In this document: positions 16,687 through 24,615 of the stretch, one piece after another | How the letters are laid out: each line of letters begins with the position of its first letter | Numbering within the stretch: position 1 is the stretch's first letter | DNA from: a virus | IMG/VR virus record: IMGVR_UViG_3300027668_000040 | Coordinates: 1 to 40,578 of that record | Reading direction: 5' to 3' (one strand) | DNA: 40,578 nucleotides | Translations under genes and position numbers: made by a program | Notes under the pieces: generated by a model | Seen by the model: only the letters and a program-made list of their open reading frames with translations | Told to the model about the DNA's origin: nothing | The model's database searches: none

Positions 16687-18049
16687 TTGTAATTCTCATA
16701 CGCTTCTTCAGTGGGTTTGATCCTTTTAGATAATAATATTCTGTATGGGTTTCTAAAGTATCAATAAGTCTGTCGAAACTATCAATCAATTCATCAAGTG
16801 TGTAACAAGCATGACTAACATGATAACCATATATATTACTAATATCAAAAAACACTTTTTTATTTTTTATACATTCAATTAGTTTTTCATAGTCAGGTTT
16901 TATTATATCCATCAACCAATAATCTACATTATAGTCATCATTCATTTTTTCTTGAAGCAACCTAAGTTCTTCAAAAGTTCCAAAAGTCTTTAATCGTTCT
17001 TTGATAATTTTGCCTTGAAGATAAATATCACTTATGTTGTGACTAAATTCCATATCGAATCCAGAAGATTTCAAAATATTTTTATAATCAAACATTTCTT
17101 CCATACTCATATTCATGTTAACTATATTTTGTTTTATTTCTAAATTCTCTGAGCAATAATCGTAAAATATAACATCTCCATCAAAATCTAATTTTTCTGC
17201 AAATACTTCTCCACTATATCCAGCTGTGGGAGTAAATATCAAATCAAATTTGTTTTCTGGAAGCCTTCCTAAAGACTCTGTATTTTCTGCATAGAACTTT
17301 TCATTCATTCTATTGAGAAGAATGTTAAAATATGGATCACTTTTATCTGTCTCCTCACGCCATCCCATTTTTTTAGAATTGATAAGCTCCCAATTTTTAT
17401 TTTGCATCTCTCTACGTTCATCCATATGACCATATGCCCAAGCTTTATGTCTACGTTCTTCGACTGGAAAATTTGTGATAGTAGGAAGTTTGTGAGGTGT
17501 CATCCATGAAGGAGTGTAGTCATCATGAAAATTATCATCTGCTCTTATAAAGGTATCCCATTTTTGTCTGATATTTGGTTTGTCCAACTTTCTCCATTTT
17601 TGAAGATTGAGTTCTATGTGTTGGTGATGAAGGAATGCTTTCTCATTGGGCCTTGCGATGATATGACCTCTACAAAATTCACCCGTCTTTGTCCAATCAT
17701 AAAATCTTTGAATTGCAGTTGTGTGACAAACCATGTCAAACACCATACCAACTGATACAATCATAGCATGAGTATAATTGTCACAAGTGCCTAACACATC
17801 ATTCAATTCAGTTAGATAACATACCTTTTGATCATGACCAGTTCCAGCCCCAGTAATACCACCAGAAGTTTGTAGCAAGGTTGTATGTAATTGTTTTTCT
17901 GCTGCAAAATTCCATTGTAATGTTACATAAGGTGCTGCTTTCTTATTTGGATATACAACAATAAAAATAAGATGTTTCAATTCTTTTTTTATTTTTATGC
18001 TATCTCTGTGTTCCAACCAAAGATTTTTAGTATCTTCAAAGCTTTTCAT
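16679..18049 (-). CDS. Two-domain protein of unknown function (GT-like N-half, Rossmann-like C-half)
   Basis: 456 aa from ATG 18049. An ATG at 18076 would add 9 residues; I prefer 18049 because its 14-base overlap with the upstream stop resembles other junctions. The N-terminal half has FIVVYPNKKAAPYVTLQWNF-like and YTHAMIVSVGMVFD strands and a segment starting GHIIARPNEKAFLHHQH, a pattern seen in marine phage proteins placed near glycosyltransferases. The C-terminal half (about residues 265-450) starts FDLIFTPTAGYSGEVFAEKL, goes on with VIFYDYCSENLEIKQ and ends with VFFDISNIYGYH, suggesting a Rossmann-like fold related to methyltransferases. No complete SAM motif is visible. I do not know the function. 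Confidence 0.6.
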   Translation of the reverse strand: MKSFEDTKNLWLEHRDSIKIKKELKHLIFIVVYPNKKAAPYVTLQWNFAAEKQLHTTLLQTSGGITGAGTGHDQKVCYLTELNDVLGTCDNYTHAMIVSVGMVFDMVCHTTAIQRFYDWTKTGEFCRGHIIARPNEKAFLHHQHIELNLQKWRKLDKPNIRQKWDTFIRADDNFHDDYTPSWMTPHKLPTITNFPVEERRHKAWAYGHMDERREMQNKNWELINSKKMGWREETDKSDPYFNILLNRMNEKFYAENTESLGRLPENKFDLIFTPTAGYSGEVFAEKLDFDGDVIFYDYCSENLEIKQNIVNMNMSMEEMFDYKNILKSSGFDMEFSHNISDIYLQGKIIKERLKTFGTFEELRLLQEKMNDDYNVDYWLMDIIKPDYEKLIECIKNKKVFFDISNIYGYHVSHACYTLDELIDSFDRLIDTLETHTEYYYLKGSNPLKKRMRITNV

Positions 18050-19322
18050 AGTATGGTTCCCACTCTGGAAATACATCAGTCAAACATGTTCCTCTGTGCT
18101 TGTCTCTCAATTGAATATCTGTCATCATCTCTTTGTGTAATTCTTCATCAAATGGCATATCTTGTAAGTAATAATACAGTTTTTTCCATTCTTCAAATTC
18201 TTTCTTCATAAAATCACCATACTCAAAATATTTATCCATATAGATTTCACGAATATCTAATGGGATGGATGTTACAGCATATTGATTTCCAGCACCCCAA
18301 ACTAAACTACCAGATGCCCAACTCCATAGATTACCAGAAATTGCTTTTGATTCATATTCTTTTCTTAGTTCATATACACCATCAGCAATTTCTGGAAGAT
18401 ACCCTATGGTCAAAGCATTGACTGTTGTTGCAAACATTACCCGTGTTCTTGGGCAGTCAGCAAATTTTCTTGCGTTCTCAAGTGTCACACCCCACTTAGA
18501 AGGAAATCTTATATAGTTATTTTTCTCTCCCCAAAATTCAATTGATACCGTCATCTGACAATCTTTGAAGTGAGGGATATAATCAAATACATCTTTACCA
18601 CCAAACTTAGGAGTAAGTGTGCCATTAGTTGTAATTCTTAGTGACATATTTTTACTCACATCTAAATCTACCGCAAGTTGCATTAAATCATAGTTTTCTT
18701 TTATTGCAAGTGTCTCACCACCAACAAGTTTTAATTCAACAAGATTTTTTAAAATATCAGCATAGTCTTCAACATTATCTTTTTCTTTTAGTAATGATGG
18801 TTTATCTTTGAAAGCACGCATACCGAAAGCGTCATGCAATCCAATATCTTTATTTTCTTGTGCTAAAGATGAAGAGTTTGCTGGACCACACATATTACAT
18901 CTCAAATTACAGAAATTACTAGGCGCAATATATTCCATAGATAAAAATTTTGGTTCACTCATATCTGTATTAATATATTCTTCTAGGTCTTCTAGATGTT
19001 CACGGTATTCACCATTCTTACCAGTAAATTTTTCTAAATATATTTGTCTATGACTTAAACTTGAATGTTTTTCTTGTTCAATGCAAACTGTACAATGATT
19101 TTGTGTTAGTGGTCCGCCCCCATTTAAAAATTCATTTCTAAAATTAACATACTCTTCTTTGTTATGCAATTCTTTAGGGTCAGTTGTCCCATATTTTTGT
19201 TTTATTCCTGTTTTAGGCCAGTCTTTTAAAACACAACAACCTGTAGGTGCAACGGTTCTATATACAAGAGTATTCATGAATGGTTGTGGACAAAACCATT
19301 CCAAGTCTTTTATTTTATTCAT
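18036..19322 (-). CDS. Radical SAM protein with extra N-terminal cysteines (twitch/SPASM type)
   Basis: 428 aa. The 4Fe-4S cluster motif is C138-x3-C142-x2-C145 in PSNFCNLRCNMCGP. Downstream ELKLVGGETL is the GGE strand and ITTNGT the next conserved strand of the radical SAM barrel. Before the core there are C11, C29/C30, C77 and C80, which could bind an extra cluster. I chose ATG 19322, since it overlaps the upstream stop by 8 bases (ATGAATAA); starting at 19394 would add 24 residues from the other frame. Such proteins use SAM to make a 5'-deoxyadenosyl radical and modify peptides, sugars or RNA. It is next to a second, smaller radical SAM gene. The substrate is unknown. Confidence 0.85.
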   Translation of the reverse strand: MNKIKDLEWFCPQPFMNTLVYRTVAPTGCCVLKDWPKTGIKQKYGTTDPKELHNKEEYVNFRNEFLNGGGPLTQNHCTVCIEQEKHSSLSHRQIYLEKFTGKNGEYREHLEDLEEYINTDMSEPKFLSMEYIAPSNFCNLRCNMCGPANSSSLAQENKDIGLHDAFGMRAFKDKPSLLKEKDNVEDYADILKNLVELKLVGGETLAIKENYDLMQLAVDLDVSKNMSLRITTNGTLTPKFGGKDVFDYIPHFKDCQMTVSIEFWGEKNNYIRFPSKWGVTLENARKFADCPRTRVMFATTVNALTIGYLPEIADGVYELRKEYESKAISGNLWSWASGSLVWGAGNQYAVTSIPLDIREIYMDKYFEYGDFMKKEFEEWKKLYYYLQDMPFDEELHKEMMTDIQLRDKHRGTCLTDVFPEWEPYYEKL

Positions 19323-19617
19323 AAACTGTTTCCTCTCTTGTGTCAGTATCAGTTCCACAATACATTGTGCAAATTTTTGGGACACTAGTTTCATTAATCA
19401 GTTTATTAAAAAAGTCAATCCATTCATCAGATAATGTAATATCATCAATTTCATTGACATTTTCTATATTTAATTCTTCCTTAAATAGATCATCCATCCC
19501 ATTCATATTGCCATCATAATCCGGTTTAAGTTTTCGTAGTGGGTCTGCCCAACAACAAGGCAACAAATAACCTTGAGAGTTTAAAGCAAATGATTTACCC
19601 TCTACACACTTTGGTTT
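19315..19617 (-). CDS. C-terminal part of the split radical SAM protein, in the +1 frame
   Basis: This open frame continues the gene at 19616-20209 in the +1 frame. It is open from about 19713, but its sequence makes sense only from the join. From there it encodes about 100 aa with KPKCVEGKSFALNSQGYLLP, then CC and a later CTMYCG, like the cysteine-rich SPASM end of radical SAM peptide-modifying enzymes. No good Shine-Dalgarno precedes an internal ATG (19653 is the best). The next gene's start overlaps this frame's stop (ATGAATAA), which suggests that ribosomes do reach it. It may be made by +1 frameshifting, or the split may be a mutation or sequence error. Confidence 0.6.
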   Translation of the reverse strand, partial: KPKCVEGKSFALNSQGYLLPCCWADPLRKLKPDYDGNMNGMDDLFKEELNIENVNEIDDITLSDEWIDFFNKLINETSVPKICTMYCGTDTDTREETVYE

Positions 19618-20209
19618 AAGCACAGTTGACCTCACTTGGTTTGTATGGATCATCAGGACTAGACCATCGTGAAGACTTGTTAATATGTATAGGAATCTTA
19701 TGACGTTGAGCAAGGCCTATTGCTTGAGTAATGTCATTCTCATTATACTTAAAGATTATATACTGCCATCTAATATCATTTCCAAGTTCAACACCGGCCT
19801 TCATTACCTTAAACAAATATTCACCATTCTGATTTATTCTATATTTATGACTGTCCTGTGGGAGTCCATCAATACCAAATTCCCATATAGCATTTTTGTT
19901 TGCAGAAAACGCATCCATATACCAATCCATAGATTTATGAGAAGCAGCAGTATGCACAAAGACTCTTTTGTTGGTTGTTAGTTTAAGAAATTCTATGAAC
20001 TGTGGGTGAAAGATTGGGTCAGATATTTGACCACAAAATTCTATCTGGTCAAAATGTTTGATAATCTTCTTGAAGTTTTCCAAGGACAAATCATCTAGAT
20101 TGTTAGTGGGAACAACACGTCTAAGACATTTCGGGCACTCTAATGTGCAACGATAAGTGATATCAAGATTTATACTTCTCCTAGATAAAACTGTCTCAAG
20201 ACTTTTCAC
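19616..20209 (-). CDS. Radical SAM protein, N-terminal core (gene interrupted by a +1 frameshift)
   Basis: 197 aa, with C21-x3-C25-x2-C28 (TYRCTLECPKCLRR) as radical SAM cluster motif, an IEFCGQISDPIFHP strand at the place of GGEP, and VFVHTAAS as the next strand. The core is complete, but the reading frame ends at TAA (19616-19618) just after KPSEVNCA, while the next frame goes on with KPKCVEG. Skipping one T (GCT T AAA) would give one protein of about 297 aa of normal SPASM family design. The start codon is GTG at 20209 with a 4-base GTGA overlap with the methyltransferase-like gene. It could be functional as a fusion by frameshifting, or degraded. Confidence 0.75.
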   Translation of the reverse strand: MKSLETVLSRRSINLDITYRCTLECPKCLRRVVPTNNLDDLSLENFKKIIKHFDQIEFCGQISDPIFHPQFIEFLKLTTNKRVFVHTAASHKSMDWYMDAFSANKNAIWEFGIDGLPQDSHKYRINQNGEYLFKVMKAGVELGNDIRWQYIIFKYNENDITQAIGLAQRHKIPIHINKSSRWSSPDDPYKPSEVNCA

Positions 20210-20844
20210 CTACCTATTACCATAAACCTAGTCATGCCATTAGGAAGAAGTCTTTCCCCTGCATATAGTATCTCTGCCAGATTTGCTTGGTCAGCTAATT
20301 CGTCAGCGTCATTAACACAATTAATGTGGTCATCATATTGAGTGTCGTTTGATGATTGAAGGATATACAATGCATCATCATTTACACCAGTATTTTTTAA
20401 TTCTTTAAACTTTGACATAGGATACATGTGTTCACAAGAGCAATTGATAACTGTATCAAAAGTAGGAGATGAAAGTGAAATCAAATTGCCAAACATAACA
20501 TTTCTTATTGATATCTTATATTTGTTGTCTTTTTTGTATCTTGTATTGAACTTATAAGCTACTTGTTTTATGTCTCTATCCATCTCAAAATTTTCTATCC
20601 ATTCAATAGATTCAATATTATCATAGAGTAGAGGGACAATGTATTGAGCAAACCATCCTGCCAGTAAAGATATGTTTACAGGTTTCACATTTAAATTTGA
20701 TAACTCTTCAACTAACCACATCTTACTAACCAGCTGCGATTCATTCATAGAATCTAAAACTCTTTTTCTCAAATATCCCTCTGAAGCATTGATTGCATTC
20801 TTCCAATCTTTTGCCATCTCTGGTGTGTATTTTAGATATTCCAT
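20206..20844 (-). CDS. Class I SAM methyltransferase-like protein
   Basis: 212 aa. ISLLAGWFAQYIVPLL sits at the place of motif I, IEWIENFEMDRDIKQVAYKF resembles motif II (acidic residue binding the ribose), and FDTVINCSCEHM is the strand-4 region, a set I recognise from methyltransferase-like proteins of marine phages. The glycine-rich loop is weak (LAGW rather than GxGxG), so activity is uncertain. It overlaps the upstream glycosyltransferase by 13 bases and the radical SAM gene by 4. It may methylate a sugar or peptide built by the cassette. Confidence 0.6.
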   Translation of the reverse strand: MEYLKYTPEMAKDWKNAINASEGYLRKRVLDSMNESQLVSKMWLVEELSNLNVKPVNISLLAGWFAQYIVPLLYDNIESIEWIENFEMDRDIKQVAYKFNTRYKKDNKYKISIRNVMFGNLISLSSPTFDTVINCSCEHMYPMSKFKELKNTGVNDDALYILQSSNDTQYDDHINCVNDADELADQANLAEILYAGERLLPNGMTRFMVIGR

Positions 20845-21572
20845 AATGATTTTAATTCCTCAGTATCGTTATCTTCACCACTGTTATTGAATAAGCAAAT
20901 CTTACATTCTTTTCTTTTTTTCTTTGACTCCATATCATCTGGAAAAACATTTCCCTTATACCAAGAATAAGCATCACCTTTTGCAAAAACATTTAGAAAT
21001 GATTTATCAGGCCTATCAACATCACTTCGTAATTCTTCATGCATGTTATACCAAAAATGATTTAGGTAGTTGTCAATAGTAGGATAGGTAAAAAATATAA
21101 CATCCAAATTATCATTGATATGTTTGTATACTTTTTGCAACTGTGTCCTATTCCATCGTATGACAGAGGAGTTTATCATTGGAGATTGAAACTTTGCAAA
21201 GTTCTTTTTACAAACCTCAATATCGTTCCACCAACCTTTAACAATATAAGGCCGCTCCATATCAAGCTCAAAAAAGTATTTTAAGTCTTGTTGAATAATA
21301 ACATCCAAATCAAGATATAAGAATTGATCACCTTTGATATCAATAGTTCTCTCATCGAACATATAGAGTTTTCTATATGCCCAAAACTTTCCATTCTCAT
21401 AGGCATCCCAAGTGGTGGGAAGTTGAATATCATAGGGGTGTGTTGGATTGTCTGTAAGGCAATAAAAATTGAATGGCACTGAACAGTTTTTTTCTACTTG
21501 GTCTTTTAACTTTTCAACATATTCATTATCATATTTGTCTCCCCACTTAACACATAATATAGTATTCTCCAT
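20832..21572 (-). CDS. Glycosyltransferase-like protein (GT-A fold, DxD), first gene of the cassette
   Basis: 246 aa. It begins with ILCVKWGDKYDNEYVEKL, has FYCLTDNP, and the DxD strand FLYLDLDVIIQQ, then YIVKGWWND and an INSSVIRW segment, all as in capsular-type GT-A enzymes. It is a paralog of 14713-15414. It starts one base after the stop of the 477-aa virion-like protein and has a good Shine-Dalgarno (GGAAGGGAG) before its ATG. A lysine-rich KKKRKECKICLF segment lies near the C-terminus. Substrates are unknown. Confidence 0.72.
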   Translation of the reverse strand: MENTILCVKWGDKYDNEYVEKLKDQVEKNCSVPFNFYCLTDNPTHPYDIQLPTTWDAYENGKFWAYRKLYMFDERTIDIKGDQFLYLDLDVIIQQDLKYFFELDMERPYIVKGWWNDIEVCKKNFAKFQSPMINSSVIRWNRTQLQKVYKHINDNLDVIFFTYPTIDNYLNHFWYNMHEELRSDVDRPDKSFLNVFAKGDAYSWYKGNVFPDDMESKKKRKECKICLFNNSGEDNDTEELKSLWNI

Positions 21573-23006
21573 TTACTCCCTTCCTGTTGCGATTCCTGCT
21601 TCATATCTAACAAGAGCTTCCATGTCTTGCGAGTCTATAGTCTCAACTGGTATTTTTGTAAGTGAGATCATTTCTTTGAACGCTTCAGCATCACCCGGAT
21701 TAAGTTCATCAGAGTCGATGATTATCCATACCTTTTTAATATTAAAATCATCAACCACAATCTCATCCCAATTATCATCAGTCTTGCGGCGTTTGACATA
21801 ATTAGTCAATGTGTCTTGAACCTGTTTAGCATTTTGTTTGAATACCTTTTCAACACCATCCATATAGTCTTTGATAATTTTTTGCATCACTCTACCAGCA
21901 GACTTGTCACCTTTGGTTTTTGCTTGCATATATGCTCCACGCATATATTGCCATTTTTCCCAATCACCTGTGCCCTTTGGTGCATCACCATCAAATGATT
22001 TTCCATACTTATTGACCAAAGTTTTCAGTAATCTTTCAAGACCTTTCGCCATTTTCACAACATCATCTGAACCCCACGGTCCTCTAAACCAATTAAAAGC
22101 CATCATTCTTCTACCAGACTTTTCTGGAATAGTGAATAAATCTTCTCTTGAAGCTGCAAGAACATTTCCATCGACCTCAACAACAAGTCCACTACCACCC
22201 TGCACACCGCCAGCAATTGGTCCTCTATCCATATTTGCAAAAGTAGATATAGAGCGTCTTGAGTTTTGGATTGCATACAGCTGGTCGAAGTTAGACATTC
22301 TTGTAACATGATAGACTGTGGCCCTAACTTCTTTCGGTAATGCTCTTTTGAATATGGAACCAGATAGTGGCAACCACATGTTGTTTGCAACCGAGCCGGG
22401 CCCACCTCTTATCGTTGAGGTAGTTGACGTATCTGATCCATGACCAGCAGAATCAAAAAGCAGTTCTGATAAACTCATTTGATGTGCTACAGATGCAAAG
22501 TCTCCAGTAGCAACTTCATCAAGTTTATGTTGCAAACTCTCAAATGATAACTTGGGGCTTGATGATGAAGTGGTGAAGTTCTTCTTTCTCATCACAGTCT
22601 TTGCGACCAACTCAATCTCACCTTTCTTGTATTTCAAAACAAAGGGTAGATTAATGTTAGTCTTCATATCATTGATGACAGCGTTTGCATCATCAGGCAT
22701 CTTTGCAATCTTCTTGCCGTGTCTTCGGTATGCTTGTTTGAAAAGACGAATAAGTTCTGCAACTGAAATCTGTTTAATATTACGAGCATCATTTACTCTA
22801 TCCATAAAGTGTCGAGTAAACTCTACATCAATATCTAATGATGCAAAGAGTCTATCAGCATATTTTTCTATTTGGTCAAGGTCAGACTTTGTAACCTTTT
22901 GCTCTGCGGCTGCATTAAGTCCAGCAGCAGTATCTCCCAAATCAGCCATAGGTTTGTATGATCCCATTGAACCACCACCAAAAGCGTATTCTTTGAAAGC
23001 TCCCAT
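21573..23006 (-). CDS. Unknown two-domain protein, probably virion associated; possible ADP-ribosyltransferase-like segment
   Basis: 477 aa. Residues about 60-160 hold FTRHFMDRVNDARNIKQIS, an HGKKIAKMPDDANAVI helix and a LVAKTVMRKKNF strand, a block common in marine T4-like phage proteins; the H...R...R, late V..K.V...K pattern recalls RelE/DUF4258-like small folds. Residues about 228-300 (VRATVYHVTRMSNFDQLY, RRSISTFANM, then GLVVEVDG) resemble the Y-H/STF/E order of ADP-ribosyltransferase-like folds. The rest is helical. Glycine-rich start MGAFKEYAFGGGSMG. Both fold ideas are my inference from short motifs; the recognised part is only that this is a conserved marine phage family. It lies between fibre genes and the modification cassette. 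Confidence 0.5.
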   Translation of the reverse strand: MGAFKEYAFGGGSMGSYKPMADLGDTAAGLNAAAEQKVTKSDLDQIEKYADRLFASLDIDVEFTRHFMDRVNDARNIKQISVAELIRLFKQAYRRHGKKIAKMPDDANAVINDMKTNINLPFVLKYKKGEIELVAKTVMRKKNFTTSSSSPKLSFESLQHKLDEVATGDFASVAHQMSLSELLFDSAGHGSDTSTTSTIRGGPGSVANNMWLPLSGSIFKRALPKEVRATVYHVTRMSNFDQLYAIQNSRRSISTFANMDRGPIAGGVQGGSGLVVEVDGNVLAASREDLFTIPEKSGRRMMAFNWFRGPWGSDDVVKMAKGLERLLKTLVNKYGKSFDGDAPKGTGDWEKWQYMRGAYMQAKTKGDKSAGRVMQKIIKDYMDGVEKVFKQNAKQVQDTLTNYVKRRKTDDNWDEIVVDDFNIKKVWIIIDSDELNPGDAEAFKEMISLTKIPVETIDSQDMEALVRYEAGIATGRE

Positions 23007-23515
23007 TACTTTGCCTTTTTTCTTTCTGCTCTTTGCTTTTCAGCTGAAAATAGTTTGCACAACTCTAATATATCTTCTGCTTTTCTAACTTTAGTTCTAA
23101 ATGTTTTGGAACCGTTCTTAACCATGTCTAAAGTAAATAAATACATCTTGGCTTTAAAAAGTTCATCTGTATGTGTATCTGGGTCGTACTCAAAAATTAC
23201 TTGAAAATGTTTATCGCTTACAGTTTCATGTTCCTGCAATACTTGATTTACTGATAATCTTTTAACTTCTTCATCAATAATATTTTGAAGTTCTTTTCTA
23301 TGTGCCGTATGCATTTCTACAGTAGAAGTTTCAATATCTTGATAAGTCATTTCTTTCAGCAAATCTTGAAATTGTGCCTCTGTCTCATCCACTACTAAAT
23401 GATATTCACTTACTAAAGTCTCACCATCCTTTTCGTAATTATATAGTATAGTTACATTGGAAAGATTTTCATCTGTATAATATACATTTACAATTTTATT
23501 AGAAAAAATAGCCAT
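23006..23515 (-). CDS. Hypothetical protein, 169 aa
   Basis: Acidic, strand-rich N-terminal half (VNVYYTDENLSNVTILYNYE, HLVVDETEAQFQDLL) and a helical basic C-terminus ending in KQRAERKKAK. No signal peptide or membrane segment. Its stop overlaps the start of the 477-aa gene by one base (TAATG), so the two are coupled. Proteins of this kind occur near tail genes in T4-like marine phages, but I know no function. Confidence 0.75.
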   Translation of the reverse strand: MAIFSNKIVNVYYTDENLSNVTILYNYEKDGETLVSEYHLVVDETEAQFQDLLKEMTYQDIETSTVEMHTAHRKELQNIIDEEVKRLSVNQVLQEHETVSDKHFQVIFEYDPDTHTDELFKAKMYLFTLDMVKNGSKTFRTKVRKAEDILELCKLFSAEKQRAERKKAK

Positions 23516-23526
23516 AATATATTCCT

Positions 23527-24612
23527 CTATGCTTTATTTATTTTGAATAAGAAAGTGGTAGTAGTTGTTGCTGATCCAGAAGGAAATTGTTGTGCCCGAT
23601 AGTCGTTGGCATTAACAAGAGTAGTGCTGGTTGCTGCACTTCCTAATTGTTTATTAAGTATACTACTGCCTCTCTGTGTCCCACTAACACTTGCACCAAT
23701 AGCATATGTAATCTTGAAACCATCTGCTGATTGTCCAGCAGTAAACCTTAACCAGTTGCCAAGTAGTGTGCTAAACCCTGTTATTTCATTCTCCATTAAC
23801 ATGTTATCAGAGTCTGTTTCATCAATAATATTATCTCCAGCATTAGCAGCACTTCCATCTGTTCCACCATCTTCAATAACAATAAACGTGGATTCTCCAT
23901 CAACATACTCTTGTATATCACCATCCGAATTGATAGATAGCGGTTCAACAACAGGATCAACATCTGTTCCATCTCTTCTCATTAAAAAGAAACTTTGAAC
24001 TGTACTTGCTACACCAATTTGAGTAGTTGTTGCCCCACCAATGCTACCAGCTGCAAATCCTGTTGAAGTTGTATCTGTAAATATTGGTATAGCAGCGCCA
24101 GAAACTTCTGTAAAATCGCTAAGAGTTGATGATGTATGAATTCGATATGTTCCGGCAACATTAGAATCGTCTGCACTGGCATCTGCCACAACCATTAGAT
24201 TGATTGCTGGGTGAAGAAACGTATCCTTTAAATCTTCTAATGACATTGCTTGAATATCACCATCACTATTACGAAAAATTGGAAACGCTCTATTATCATT
24301 ATCATTTGTCTGACCAACAGTAATGTTATACTGAAAATCAATCTTATCAAAAGATACATCGGTTGTTGCTGAAGGTGCGCCAGCGGAAGAAGATGGGTCT
24401 GCACTTACACTTACCACAGCAGCACCAGTTTGTAATCTTGTGTCGGTAATAGCAGCCATATTTGCACCACTATTAGAAACAACCTCAAGTTCAGCAGATG
24501 GGTTTAATGAATATTGAAAGATAGCTCTCTGTTGCCATAATAAAATTTGGGCATCAGTCATCTCTTGCAAGTCATTATCGCTATTGATGAAAAGTGGTTT
24601 TACAGCTGCCAT
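23527..24612 (-). CDS. Tail fibre-like structural protein with GTD/NAG repeat
   Basis: 361 aa, rich in Ser, Thr, Ala, Gly and Asp. Three short SDGDIQ-like motifs (NSDNDLQEMT, NSDGDIQAMS, NSDGDIQEYV; about residues 11, 121 and 226) mark repeated units. The segment GGTDGSAANAGDNIIDETDS matches the repeat found in the next upstream protein and in the 1854-aa protein. C-terminus GSATTTTTFLFKINKA is a plain strand. These traits fit a fibre or fibre-tip protein; no enzymatic motif is seen. Confidence 0.7.
   Translation of the reverse strand: MAAVKPLFINSDNDLQEMTDAQILLWQQRAIFQYSLNPSAELEVVSNSGANMAAITDTRLQTGAAVVSVSADPSSSAGAPSATTDVSFDKIDFQYNITVGQTNDNDNRAFPIFRNSDGDIQAMSLEDLKDTFLHPAINLMVVADASADDSNVAGTYRIHTSSTLSDFTEVSGAAIPIFTDTTSTGFAAGSIGGATTTQIGVASTVQSFFLMRRDGTDVDPVVEPLSINSDGDIQEYVDGESTFIVIEDGGTDGSAANAGDNIIDETDSDNMLMENEITGFSTLLGNWLRFTAGQSADGFKITYAIGASVSGTQRGSSILNKQLGSAATSTTLVNANDYRAQQFPSGSATTTTTFLFKINKA
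23535..23542 (-). promoter_or_regulatory. Weak late-promoter candidate (AATAAATA) before the 169-aa gene
   Basis: The coding strand reads AATAAATA, fitting the looser NATAAATA late motif of T4-like marine phages, 19 bases upstream of the ATG at 23515. It overlaps the end of the fibre gene. AT-rich chance matches of this kind also occur inside genes. Confidence 0.35.
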
Positions 24613-24615
24613 TTT

